DNA from: an uncultured Coriobacteriaceae bacterium
GTDB lineage: Bacteria > Actinomycetota > Coriobacteriia > Coriobacteriales > Atopobiaceae
Direction: 5' to 3'
DNA: 10,401 nucleotides
Assembly: GCA_900549525.1 (NCBI GenBank)
Contig: UWSJ01000061.1
Coordinates: 1 to 10,401, forward strand
A model generated the notes under the pieces. That model ran no database searches. It was not told the origin of the DNA and saw only the letters and a program-made list of their open reading frames with translations. Position 1 is the stretch's first letter. Every line of letters begins with the position of its first letter. Of the stretch, positions 1 to 6,696 are shown one piece after another. The position numbers and the translations under genes are program-made.

Positions 1-260
1 CGCCGCGGTCGTCGCGGGAGCCGTAGCCGCCACGGCCGCCGCGGTCGCCGCCGAAGCCGCCACGCGAGCCACGGTCGTCGCGGGAGCCGTAGCCGCCACG
101 GCCGCCGCGGTCGTCACGAGAGCCGTAGCCGCCACGCGAGCCGCCGCGATCGCCGCCAAAACCGCCGCGCGAACCGCGATCGCCACCTCGGTCGTCACGG
201 GAGCCATAGCCACCGCGATCTCCGCCACGGCCGCCGCGGTCGCCACCGCGACCACCGAAG
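1..260 (-). repeat. Imperfect tandem repeat encoding GGYGSRDDRG units
   Basis: The 3' part of the winged-helix gene is built from near-identical blocks. The CGGTCGTC-type block recurs at 6, 72, 108 and 189, so the offsets (66, 36, 81) are all multiples of three and preserve the frame. Units alternate GGYGSRDDRG with GGFGGDRGG. Such tracts change length by slippage or recombination and are prone to assembly collapse. Confidence 0.8.
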
Positions 261-883
261 CCGGCGCGCTCCTCGCGAGGCTCGTCAAGGCCCAGGGCAA
301 CGAGCGGGTCAATCACCTTGTCAAGCAGGGCAAAGAGCTGCTCGGCATCGTCGGCGGTAAGGCCCGGAACGAGATCCTCGCCCTTACGCTCGGCGGCCTC
401 GGCGCGCTCGATGGCGTCGTCCTCGGCACGCACGACAACCTTGCGCATGTCGGGCTCCTCCGGCTCGACACGGGCCACGAGGTCCTTGGCCTCGGCGTCG
501 GCGAGCACGGCGTCAAGCTCGCGCAGGCGCATGCCCAGCAGGTCGGCGATCTCCTTCTGCTCCATGCTCGGCTTGAGCTGCAGAAGCTTCAGCGCGCGCA
601 CGAGCGTGCTGGCCTTGCCCTGGTTCTCCTCAGCAGCGCGCTCAAGGGCAACGCGACGACGGAACAGGAGGTTCTCGGCACGCTTTACCTTGGCCACGAG
701 CTGCTCGTTAATGTTGGTCTCCTCCGCGGCGTCCTCGGACTCCTCCTCGGCCTGAGCGGCCTGGCTGTCCTCGGCGACCACGTCGTCATCGATGTCAGAG
801 GTCTCGACGTCCTCCTCGACAACCTCGTTCTCGGTCATCGTCTCGTCGACGGTCTCGTTGTTCTCGTTCTCGAACTCGGACAT
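1..883 (-). CDS. MarR-like winged-helix protein with RGG-rich C-terminal tail (3' end outside window)
   Basis: Read on the minus strand from ATG at 883, this frame stays open for 294 codons to the window edge, so the C-terminus is missing. The start is fixed by AAGGAG (889-894) five bases upstream. Residues 1-57 are strongly acidic and look disordered. About 60-90 is a charged helix. About 91-155 resembles a MarR-type winged helix (recognition region around EIADLLGMRLRELDAVL, wing ending MRKVVVR). About 172-200 is a short helical segment. From 207 onward it is a low-complexity Gly/Arg/Asp tail with four copies of GGYGSRDDRG. RGG tails are known for RNA or single-stranded nucleic acid binding and for condensate formation; that role here is inference. 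It could be a DNA-binding regulator or an RNA-associated protein. No ligand pocket is recognisable. The plus-strand ORF opposite it is a GC-rich shadow. Confidence 0.85.
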   Translation of the reverse strand, partial: MSEFENENNETVDETMTENEVVEEDVETSDIDDDVVAEDSQAAQAEEESEDAAEETNINEQLVAKVKRAENLLFRRRVALERAAEENQGKASTLVRALKLLQLKPSMEQKEIADLLGMRLRELDAVLADAEAKDLVARVEPEEPDMRKVVVRAEDDAIERAEAAERKGEDLVPGLTADDAEQLFALLDKVIDPLVALGLDEPREERAGFGGRGGDRGGRGGDRGGYGSRDDRGGDRGSRGGFGGDRGGSRGGYGSRDDRGGRGGYGSRDDRGSRGGFGGDRGGRGGYGSRDDRG

Positions 884-1529
884 TGCGTCTCCTTCTCGCG
901 CCTCCCGGCGCATAGCGGGCGCTTCCGCGCCATCGTGCCGGATTCTCCAACTCTGATCATCCGTGTCATTCGTCTCGGCCCTTCCGGACGCCCGGCACCA
1001 GCGGTCTAGTGTACGTTTGCGCAGGGGTGCGACCGCCCGCGAACCCCACTTCCCCGCAAAAGCGCCGCAACTACATCCAGGTCGCGCGGGAAGCCTCGTA
1101 CGCGCGGCCGTTGCCGCCCAATAAGCCGCCTTCCTTGCTACCCGGCACGTCCGCGCGCCATGAACTACGTCAATAGTGCAGTTTCTTTGACCACTTCCGG
1201 AGCCAAGGATAAACCGTCTTTTAAAACCGCAGGTCAAGAGCACCGCCATTTCAGCCCCTGCACGAAGCGAAAAACAAAACAGCACTATTGACGTACCTGT
1301 TGTTAGCCGTCCCCGCCTTTCGCTAGTTTGCGCATACGCGACCCCGCAAGATGCAAACCCGGAACGCACCGCACGACGGGGCGCCCGTGCAATGCCCAGC
1401 TCTTCTACCAGCAAGAATTCTCGGCTTTCAGGTATTGGTCGAGATGTCTACCGTTATTGGCAATTCTTCGATTACCGGTCGAACGACCCTGCCGACGCCA
1501 ACCACCGCAAGCCGTGATAGCGTTACTGC
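884..1529. other. Gene-free region between divergent genes
   Basis: About 646 bases without a convincing gene. The short ORFs here lack ribosome binding sites and overlap the real gene start at 1530. It must hold the promoters of both flanking genes. A weak minus-strand -10 candidate is TACACT (1008-1013), with no good -35. The only strong structure is the inverted-repeat element at 1166-1295. The rest (884-1165 and 1296-1529) shows nothing I can name. Confidence 0.6.
1166..1295. repeat. 130-bp element bounded by 19-bp inverted repeats (copy 1)
   Basis: Left end TACGTCAATAGTGCAGTTT (1166-1184) and right end AAACAGCACTATTGACGTA (1277-1295) are inverted copies with one mismatch in 19. The reverse complement of the right arm continues inward into a T-rich stretch and TTTTTCGC, which the left arm of copy 2 also has. 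Both ends start with TA, and each carries TTGACG facing outward. The interior has no ORF and is unlike that of copy 2. This may be a non-autonomous mobile element with TA target duplications, or a pair of protein-binding sites at fixed spacing. No transposase is present in the window. Confidence 0.8.
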
Positions 1530-2753
1530 ATGTCGACCATCATTTGTGACATATCCGCTTGGGAGTACTGGCGCACTCCGCCCGACGTCATGGACGCGCG
1601 GCCGCTCGGCACCGCGGCAACGCATCATCCCTACGATGCGTCGGATCCCAATGGCCCGAAGCCGCCAGTCCCCCGACTTCGGGCCAACGCCCGCGGGGCG
1701 GACGCGCTCCTTCATAGTCGGCTTCTCACAGATCTGAAGGGGCTCTCGCTTCCAATCCGCGTCTTCACCGACGACGTTGCTAGCTACCGGCGCGGCATTA
1801 TTAGCCAGCCGCGACGCATTCCAGCCAATCTGCCTCCACGCTGCATCGTTAGCTTAGGCGGCGGGCTGAGCATCCTCACGCCAGAAGCGACGCTGCTTCT
1901 GCTGCCAGGCCGCCCAGGGGCATCTCATCTCACCAACGCCGTTCGCCTTGCAAAGATTTTGTTCGAGGCCACAGGCATATTCACGCTCGCCCCCTCTGAG
2001 ACGCGCCTCCAGACAACGATCGATGCCCTTTTCAAGAGCGGGGCCTTCAATCCCGACCAATTCGCAAGCGAGGGGGTGTACGGGTATAGCGACGCCAAGG
2101 GAATCCCTCTTGGCGATCACGATCGCTGGGGCAACAAGATTCAATGGCGTCCAGTGTTGAACAGACGAGGCCAGCTAACCGATATGTGGAAGCGCCCTCC
2201 CATAACAAGCGTTGAGAACATCACGGAGCTACTCGACGAAATCGCTCGCAATGCCGACTCCCGCACCTACTCCGTTCAGAGGCGCGCCCTTTCGATGACC
2301 ATGAACGGCTCCGCCTCCCCCGCTGAAACAAAGGCCTGCCTTCTCCTCTGCGCAGGCGTTCACAACGGCGGCGAGTCGTGGGGCAACCCGTTCTTGAACC
2401 GCCATATTCCCTATACGCACGACGCCAAGATTCTCGCCAATAGGGAATACGCCATAGGCGACCTTTTGTGGCCCGACCGAAAGACCCTACTCGAGGTCCA
2501 GGGCGAGGAGTTCCATGCCGACGACCTTGGGTTTCGTCTCGCATCCGGAAGAACCGCCGCCCTTGAGAGCATGGGCTTCTCCGTAGCTGAACTCACCCCA
2601 GCTCAAATGGCAAACCTTGAACTTATCGACACGCTGCTCCCTTCCCTTGGAAAGAAGCTGGGATTTGTTCCTCACGTCCCCACAGCGGCATACCTCAAGC
2701 GCCGTTCTGAACTCCATCGGGAGCTGTTCTGCATGCCCTACGAGCCCCAGTGA
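1530..2753 (+). CDS. Putative PD-(D/E)XK/DUF559-like protein, possibly AbiEi-related
   Basis: A 407-residue soluble protein. The ATG follows an in-frame TAG at 1518, so no earlier start exists, yet there is no clear Shine-Dalgarno; a leaderless or weakly translated message is possible. The C-terminal third looks like a DUF559/Vsr-type nuclease fold: E266 in a helix (SPAETKACLLL), D311 (IGDLLWPD), E322-x-Q324 in LLEVQGEEFHAD, H329, then R341 followed by a helix and the strand FSVAELT. This matches the order D...ExQ/DG...H...R...G seen in DUF559 proteins. Residues about 60-125 (HSRL...IVSLGGGLSILTPEATLLLL) resemble the middle of AbiEi-like antitoxin proteins, a weaker match. The N-terminus (SAWEYWRTPP) I cannot place. 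The gene stands alone between two inverted-repeat elements. Nuclease activity and a defence role are inference. Codon use is somewhat less GC-biased than in its neighbours. Confidence 0.8.
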   Translation: MSTIICDISAWEYWRTPPDVMDARPLGTAATHHPYDASDPNGPKPPVPRLRANARGADALLHSRLLTDLKGLSLPIRVFTDDVASYRRGIISQPRRIPANLPPRCIVSLGGGLSILTPEATLLLLPGRPGASHLTNAVRLAKILFEATGIFTLAPSETRLQTTIDALFKSGAFNPDQFASEGVYGYSDAKGIPLGDHDRWGNKIQWRPVLNRRGQLTDMWKRPPITSVENITELLDEIARNADSRTYSVQRRALSMTMNGSASPAETKACLLLCAGVHNGGESWGNPFLNRHIPYTHDAKILANREYAIGDLLWPDRKTLLEVQGEEFHADDLGFRLASGRTAALESMGFSVAELTPAQMANLELIDTLLPSLGKKLGFVPHVPTAAYLKRRSELHRELFCMPYEPQ

Positions 2754-2783
2754 GCCCTCGGAGGCGTCGCCACTGGCAAGAGA

Positions 2784-2912
2784 TACGTCAATAGTGCAGT
2801 TTTTCGCATCCCGCTTGGGTATCTGACAACGAGCAAGCTGTTTACCAGCTGTTTTACAAGCCAAATCTACCGACTAGTTGTACGGCTCGCAGAAAACTGC
2901 ACTATTGACGTA
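2784..2912. repeat. 129-bp element bounded by perfect 19-bp inverted repeats (copy 2)
   Basis: Left end TACGTCAATAGTGCAGTTT (2784-2802) is an exact inverted match of the right end at 2894-2912. The left end is also identical to the left end of copy 1, and total length differs by one base. The interiors share no obvious similarity. This one contains a short imperfect direct repeat, GCTGTTTAC then GCTGTTTTAC, around 2834-2856. It lies 30 bases after the stop of the nuclease-like gene and could also form a long-armed stem-loop in its transcript. Confidence 0.85.
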
Positions 2913-2943
2913 CTTCCTAGTTTTTCACGACACTCCCACTGGT

Positions 2944-2979
2944 GCCGCGCGCAACGACGGACCGCAAGCGGCGCGCGGC
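2944..2979. other. GC-rich hairpin between convergent genes
   Basis: GCCGCGCGC (2944-2952) and GCGCGCGGC (2971-2979) form a perfect 9-bp stem with an 18-base loop. It lies in the gap between the convergent nuclease-like gene and aminotransferase gene and could help end transcription, but neither side has a proper T-tract, so I do not call it an intrinsic terminator. Confidence 0.4.
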
Positions 2980-3034
2980 CGCCCGTAACCCAAGCAACCG
3001 CACGCCGCCGACGGCCCATCTACTGTCGCAATCT

Positions 3035-4591
3035 CTAATTCTGCCGATATGTGCTCAGGAAGTCAGCGATGTCCTCCATGCACTCGCGCAGGATGCGACG
3101 ACGCGGCAGGTAGACCACGCGGAAGTGATCTGGCTGCCCCCAGTTGAAGCCCTTTCCCGGCACAATGAGCACATGCTTATCGTGCAGAAGGTCAAGCGCA
3201 AACTGCTCGTCATCGGTAATGTTGAACTTCTTCACGTCAAGCTTCGGGAAGATGTAGAACGCCGCCTTGGGCTTCACCGCCGTGATGCCGTCGATGGCAT
3301 TCAGCCCCTCGTAGACGCACTCACGCTGCTCGTACACGCGCCCACCCGGCACGATGTAGTCGTTCACGCTCTGGTGTCCCCAAAGGGCGGTCTGCACGAT
3401 GGACTGCGCCGGCACGTTGGAGCAAAGCCGCATGTTGGAGAGCATGTTCACGCCCAGCATGAAGTCGTGCATGCAACGCTTGTTGCCGCTAAGCACCATC
3501 CAGCCAATTCGATAGCCGGCGATCATGTGGCTCTTCGAGAGGCCGGAGAACGTAACGCACGGCAGGTCGGGCGCCAAGCTTGCGATGGAGACGTGCTCCA
3601 GGCCGTCCATGACGAGGCGGTCGTAGATCTCGTCCGAGAAGATCATGAGCTGATTCTCTCGGGCGATGTCGACGATCTCCTGCAGCACCCCGCGCGGGTA
3701 CAGCGCACCCGTGGGGTTGTTGGGGTTGATGATGACGATGGCCTTCGTGCGCGGTGTCACCTTGGCACGAATGTCGTCCATGTCGGGATACCACTCGGCC
3801 TGCTCGTCGCAAAGGTAGTGCACGGGCGTGCCGCCAGCCAGCGTGGCGCATGCAGTCCAGAGCGGGTAGTCGGGGCTGGGGATGAGAATCTCGTCACCGT
3901 TGTCGAGCAGCGCCTGCATGCACAGGTTGATGAGCTCGGACACGCCGTTTCCGGTGTAGATATCCTCCATCTGAACGTTGGGCAGTCCCTTAATCTGGGC
4001 GTATTGCATGATGGCCTTACGCGCCGAGAAGAGTCCGCGCGAATCCGAGTAGCCCTCGCATTCGGGCAGCTGGTAGCGCATGTCCTGGACGACCTCGTCT
4101 GGCGTGCGGAAGCCAAAGGGCGCAGGGTTGCCGATGTTGAGCTTGAGGATGCGCTGGCCCTCGGACTCCATGCGGGCCGCCTCGTCCACGACGGGACCAC
4201 GGACGTCATACAGCACGTTGTCGAGCTTGGAAGACTTCTTGAACTGGCGCATGGGAACGCTCCTTTTCGAGGTACCGCTGTTGGAGGCCGGGGATTCGGC
4301 GTGGTCGTTGGGAATGGATGCGGCCGCTGGCCGCCCGGTAGCTCGTGCGAAGTCGAGCATCGCAGGAGTCGGGCCGTCACCCGTGACAAGCCACGATTCC
4401 GGGACGTCAAGAATCCGTGCGAGCAGTGAGGCGGCTGCCGGACGCGGCGTCACCTTGCCGCTCACATACTGGCTCACCTGGCTCTTGCCAAGCCGTTCCC
4501 CCAGTTCAGAAGCGGCGTGGATGAGATCCGACTGCTTGAGCCCCCGCTGGTCCATAGCCGCCTTCAGGCGCCCTGCAAAACCATGGTCCAT
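3035..4591 (-). CDS. alaA: XRE-type HTH fused to AlaA-type alanine aminotransferase
   Basis: A 518-residue PLP enzyme. Residues 114-518 (405 residues, the length of E. coli AlaA) match AlaA closely throughout (KSSKLDNVLYDVRGPV, LKLNIGNPAPFGF, YTGNGVSELI, INPNNPTGA). AlaA transfers the amino group of glutamate to pyruvate, giving alanine, in the cytoplasm. Fold-type I residues are present: N292, D320 and Y323 (SDEIYD), Schiff-base lysine K353 (SGLSK) and substrate-carboxylate arginine R491 (DHFRVV). Residues about 5-72 form an XRE-like helix-turn-helix (LKQSDLIHAASELG, GKSQVSQYVSGKVTPRP) ending VPESWLVTGDG. Residues 73-113 are a polar linker. The start at 4591 has AGGAG (4599-4603) seven bases upstream. 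A second AAGGAG-ATG pair lies at the junction. The HTH suggests self-regulation; that is inference. MocR/GabR regulators also join DNA binding to an aminotransferase fold, but use a GntR-type domain. Confidence 0.93.
   Translation of the reverse strand: MDHGFAGRLKAAMDQRGLKQSDLIHAASELGERLGKSQVSQYVSGKVTPRPAAASLLARILDVPESWLVTGDGPTPAMLDFARATGRPAAASIPNDHAESPASNSGTSKRSVPMRQFKKSSKLDNVLYDVRGPVVDEAARMESEGQRILKLNIGNPAPFGFRTPDEVVQDMRYQLPECEGYSDSRGLFSARKAIMQYAQIKGLPNVQMEDIYTGNGVSELINLCMQALLDNGDEILIPSPDYPLWTACATLAGGTPVHYLCDEQAEWYPDMDDIRAKVTPRTKAIVIINPNNPTGALYPRGVLQEIVDIARENQLMIFSDEIYDRLVMDGLEHVSIASLAPDLPCVTFSGLSKSHMIAGYRIGWMVLSGNKRCMHDFMLGVNMLSNMRLCSNVPAQSIVQTALWGHQSVNDYIVPGGRVYEQRECVYEGLNAIDGITAVKPKAAFYIFPKLDVKKFNITDDEQFALDLLHDKHVLIVPGKGFNWGQPDHFRVVYLPRRRILRECMEDIADFLSTYRQN
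4250..4265 (-). promoter_or_regulatory. Internal ribosome binding site and ATG inside the HTH-AlaA gene
   Basis: On the minus strand AAGGAG (4260-4265) is followed by seven bases and an in-frame ATG (4250-4252, residue M114), exactly where AlaA homology begins. Translation from here would give a stand-alone 405-residue AlaA. It may be a live second start or the relic of the original alaA start before fusion. Confidence 0.65.
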
Positions 4592-4640
4592 GCCGCCGCT
4601 CCTCTCACCCGCGTCAATCTGGCCACATGTCTGCCGATAA

Positions 4641-4754
4641 GTTCAATTTCTTGATCAATTTTGAACTTCCAGTAAGTCATCTGCCCTTGAGGTTCAATTT
4701 AGTCCCACTCTAGCACCTTTTCGTCGGTCGACTAGTAGAAGGGAGGTTCAATTT
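4641..4754. promoter_or_regulatory. Cluster of GTTCAATTT repeats, candidate operator
   Basis: GTTCAATTT occurs as direct repeats at 4641-4649, 4692-4700 and 4746-4754, spaced 51 and 54 bases, about five helical turns each. A fourth, inverted copy (AATTTTGAAC, 4657-4666) pairs with the first. These AT-rich words stand out from the GC-rich surroundings. They lie 50-163 bases upstream of the HTH-AlaA start and 87-200 upstream of the divergent membrane-protein start, so they could control one or both. The fused HTH is the obvious candidate binder. Confidence 0.55.
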
Positions 4755-4840
4755 TACCAACGGCGCGACCACCGCAAACGCGGCCAACCCCCTGCGAGCG
4801 CTATTCTGTTCCCACCAAACTGCATGTCGGAAGGTTCCTC

Positions 4841-5890
4841 ATGAGCAATAACGGCCCGATATCCTCGCCCGCATCCTCACCCGAAGGCACTCGCCCCGCA
4901 TGGAGCCCGGGCTTCAAGGCCCTCCTTGCCGCGGCGGCTCTCGCCCTTGCACTTGCATCCATGTTTGCGGCCTGGCACGTGTCTCTGCATGAAACGACGC
5001 CGCAGGAAATGCTCGTGGCGGGGCTTGGCGGAGCACTTGTAGTCCCCTACCTCTGCCTATACGCCAGCCTCATCTGGCACTCGGCGCTTTCCGACCTCTC
5101 CGACGACGCCACGATGCTCGCCTGGACGCGCCGGCTGCGCGCATGGCGGCTTGGCATCGTCGTGATCTGGCTGCTTGTGGCCCTGCCCGTAGCCGTTCCC
5201 TTTGCTGCGTCACGTCTCCCGAGCAACCGCATCGAAGCCTACGAACGCACGCTGCGCGAGCATCCCGTCGACGAAGAGCGACGGGCACACGACGCCATAT
5301 ACGGCACAGGGGCTTTTGACAAACTGGCTGCCGAGAGCGGAATGTCGGCCGAGGACTACGTCACCTATTACTACGCCGGCATAACGGCGAGCGACATCCA
5401 GAAGGCCGTCGTCAACTCGGCCTTCCTTGCCGCCGAGCTCGCCACTGGCATCGGGCTTATCGTCTCGCTCGCGGTAGGCGCCGCTGGCTATGGTGTCTCG
5501 GTCCCGGCGCTACGCCACATCCGCGGCCGCATTCCCCGCATCCTCCCCGCCAACGTAAAGCTCAAGCCCGAGCAGGTCGACGCGTCCCTCCCGGAGAAGG
5601 TCGCCCACCTGCGCAAGCGCGTTGGTAAATCCGCGCGCTTCTCGTTTGCCTTCACCTGGGACGAGCCGCTTGACCTCGACGGCGACGCCAGCAAGAGCCG
5701 AAGCGCCAAGCGACGCCGCAAGCGCCAGGGCGCAAGCACCACAGGAAACCCCCGCGCCGACGCCATGGCAGAAATCGCCCAGAGTGCCTCGATTTCTCAC
5801 CTGCGCCTCGCCGCCTTCTGCTTCGTTGCCTTTGCGGCGCTAGTTGCCGCCTTCATCGTGCTGGGCATTCGGTTCGGCTTTTTGGAATAG
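4841..5890 (+). CDS. Multi-pass membrane protein of unknown function
   Basis: A 349-residue protein. The ATG has GGAAGG (4829-4834) six bases upstream. By hydrophobicity there are about five membrane segments: 24-47, 57-80, 103-124, 193-222 and 321-344. Between the third and fourth is a 70-residue charged loop (EAYERTLREHPVDEERRAHDAIYG, a longer polar stretch rich in Glu/Arg). Between the fourth and fifth is a 100-residue basic region with a KSRSAKRRRKRQ cluster at 285-296, which by the positive-inside rule should be cytoplasmic. No signal peptide or catalytic motif is visible and I do not recognise the family. It is divergent from HTH-AlaA and shares its repeat-bearing upstream region, so joint control with alanine metabolism is possible but unproven. 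Confidence 0.85.
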   Translation: MSNNGPISSPASSPEGTRPAWSPGFKALLAAAALALALASMFAAWHVSLHETTPQEMLVAGLGGALVVPYLCLYASLIWHSALSDLSDDATMLAWTRRLRAWRLGIVVIWLLVALPVAVPFAASRLPSNRIEAYERTLREHPVDEERRAHDAIYGTGAFDKLAAESGMSAEDYVTYYYAGITASDIQKAVVNSAFLAAELATGIGLIVSLAVGAAGYGVSVPALRHIRGRIPRILPANVKLKPEQVDASLPEKVAHLRKRVGKSARFSFAFTWDEPLDLDGDASKSRSAKRRRKRQGASTTGNPRADAMAEIAQSASISHLRLAAFCFVAFAALVAAFIVLGIRFGFLE

Positions 5891-6074
5891 CCGGCATTCG
5901 CACGTTGCATCGCACCCGAGCGGTGAGAAGACTCCGAGCACGAGTACCCAAGAAACCATGTGAGTCACTGCAAACCCGTGCGAAGCCCGTCGTGTACTTC
6001 ACCCATCACGTCCGAGATGGCCGAAAAGCCAGGCCTGGGCAGCCGCACATACAAGCTCGTGAAGTTCTAGCAGC

Positions 6075-6117
6075 AAAAGAGCCGGGGCGAACGGGAAGCA
6101 CTGCTCCCGCCCGCCCC
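6075..6117 (-). terminator. Rho-independent terminator of the deformylase-like gene
   Basis: GGGGCG (6084-6089) pairs with CGCCCC (6112-6117), and CGGGA with TCCCG inside, around a small loop. Read on the minus strand, the hairpin starts 14 bases after the stop codon at 6131 and is followed by CTCTTTTG (TTTT = 6075-6078). The plus side has only a poor T-tract, so it serves mainly the minus strand, perhaps also the convergent membrane gene. Confidence 0.65.
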
Positions 6118-6130
6118 GCCACTCCAAACC

Positions 6131-6547
6131 CTAGACCAGCTTGCCGGCGCAGTGGTCGCACGCGTGCTGAACGGCCTCGGCAACCCAGCCACGCAGCTTC
6201 CACGTGCGGCTTACGAACTTCCCGTTCACGAGCGCGTCGAACTTCACGGAAATGAGCTGGAAGCGGCGCACCTCCGTGGCGCGATCGAGCGAGAGGCAGC
6301 CCTCGGTTGCCCTGTACGGCGCCATGGAGGCGATGACCTTCGGGTTGTACATGACCTGGATGCCCTTCTCGCCCTCATAGGCAATGACGGCCTTGGTCGA
6401 GCCAATCTGGTTGGCGGCCAGGCAGGCACAATCGTCAAGCGAGCCCAGGGTGTCTACAAGGTCCTGGGCCACGTCGGCGTCCTGCTCAGTCGCGGGCTCC
6501 GCCGGCTGGCTCAGAAACTGCTCGTCCTTCACGATTTCCTTGATCAC
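6131..6547 (-). CDS. Peptide deformylase-like protein with altered HExxH motif
   Basis: A 138-residue protein. I chose GTG at 6547 because it gives VIKEIVKDEQFL, a deformylase-like N-terminus, and has AGAAGG (6556-6561) eight bases upstream. A longer frame reaches ATG at 6577 and GTG at 6643 but has poor ribosome sites. Peptide deformylases remove formyl from the initiator Met. The three family motifs are in order: CLAANQIG at 42-49 (usually GLAAxQIG), EGCLSL at 82-87 with metal-ligand C84, and QHACDH at 127-132 with ligand histidines H128 and H132. The catalytic glutamate of HExxH is alanine here (A129), so normal hydrolysis is doubtful. It is short against about 165-190 for standard deformylases. 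It may be a deformylase paralogue with another role, or an unusual active form; I therefore give no def symbol. Confidence 0.85.
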   Translation of the reverse strand: MIKEIVKDEQFLSQPAEPATEQDADVAQDLVDTLGSLDDCACLAANQIGSTKAVIAYEGEKGIQVMYNPKVIASMAPYRATEGCLSLDRATEVRRFQLISVKFDALVNGKFVSRTWKLRGWVAEAVQHACDHCAGKLV

Positions 6548-6696
6548 GATTGCACCCTTCTCGCTTGATGACGTCATTTCCAGCAGAACGATTCTTGCAT
6601 AATCCCGCGCCTGATGGAAAACGTACGCCGTCACGCTCGGCACTTGAGGCCGCAGATGCTCTCTCGCTCAGGAGGCCCCTTGCACGTTGCGCATCC

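Noticed and set aside
1..260. CRISPR-like array at the window start
   Set aside because: The repeats have in-frame multiples-of-three offsets, no unique spacers of constant length, and encode RGG units.
318..755. Plus-strand 145-codon ORF rich in Ser/Ala/Arg
   Set aside because: It is antisense to the winged-helix gene. Its composition reflects the complement of Glu/Ala/Leu codons, and it lacks a ribosome binding site.
1351..1737. Plus-strand ORF overlapping the start of the nuclease-like gene
   Set aside because: It has no ribosome site or protein-like pattern and overlaps the coding frame at 1530 over 200 bases.
2942..4429. Plus-strand 495-codon ORF opposite the aminotransferase
   Set aside because: It is a long antisense shadow caused by high GC3, full of His/Val/Asp, with no family signature, while the minus strand encodes an unmistakable AlaA.
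4641..4666. Hairpin terminator or riboswitch upstream of HTH-AlaA
   Set aside because: The inverted arms are only six bases with an AT-rich loop. The same word recurs as direct repeats, which fits protein sites better.
6152..6568. Plus-strand 138-codon ORF
   Set aside because: It lies exactly opposite the deformylase-like gene, whose motifs show the minus strand is coding.
6548..6643. Longer start for the deformylase-like gene
   Set aside because: The added residues do not fit the family N-terminus and the starts at 6577 and 6643 lack good ribosome sites, while GTG 6547 has AGAAGG.
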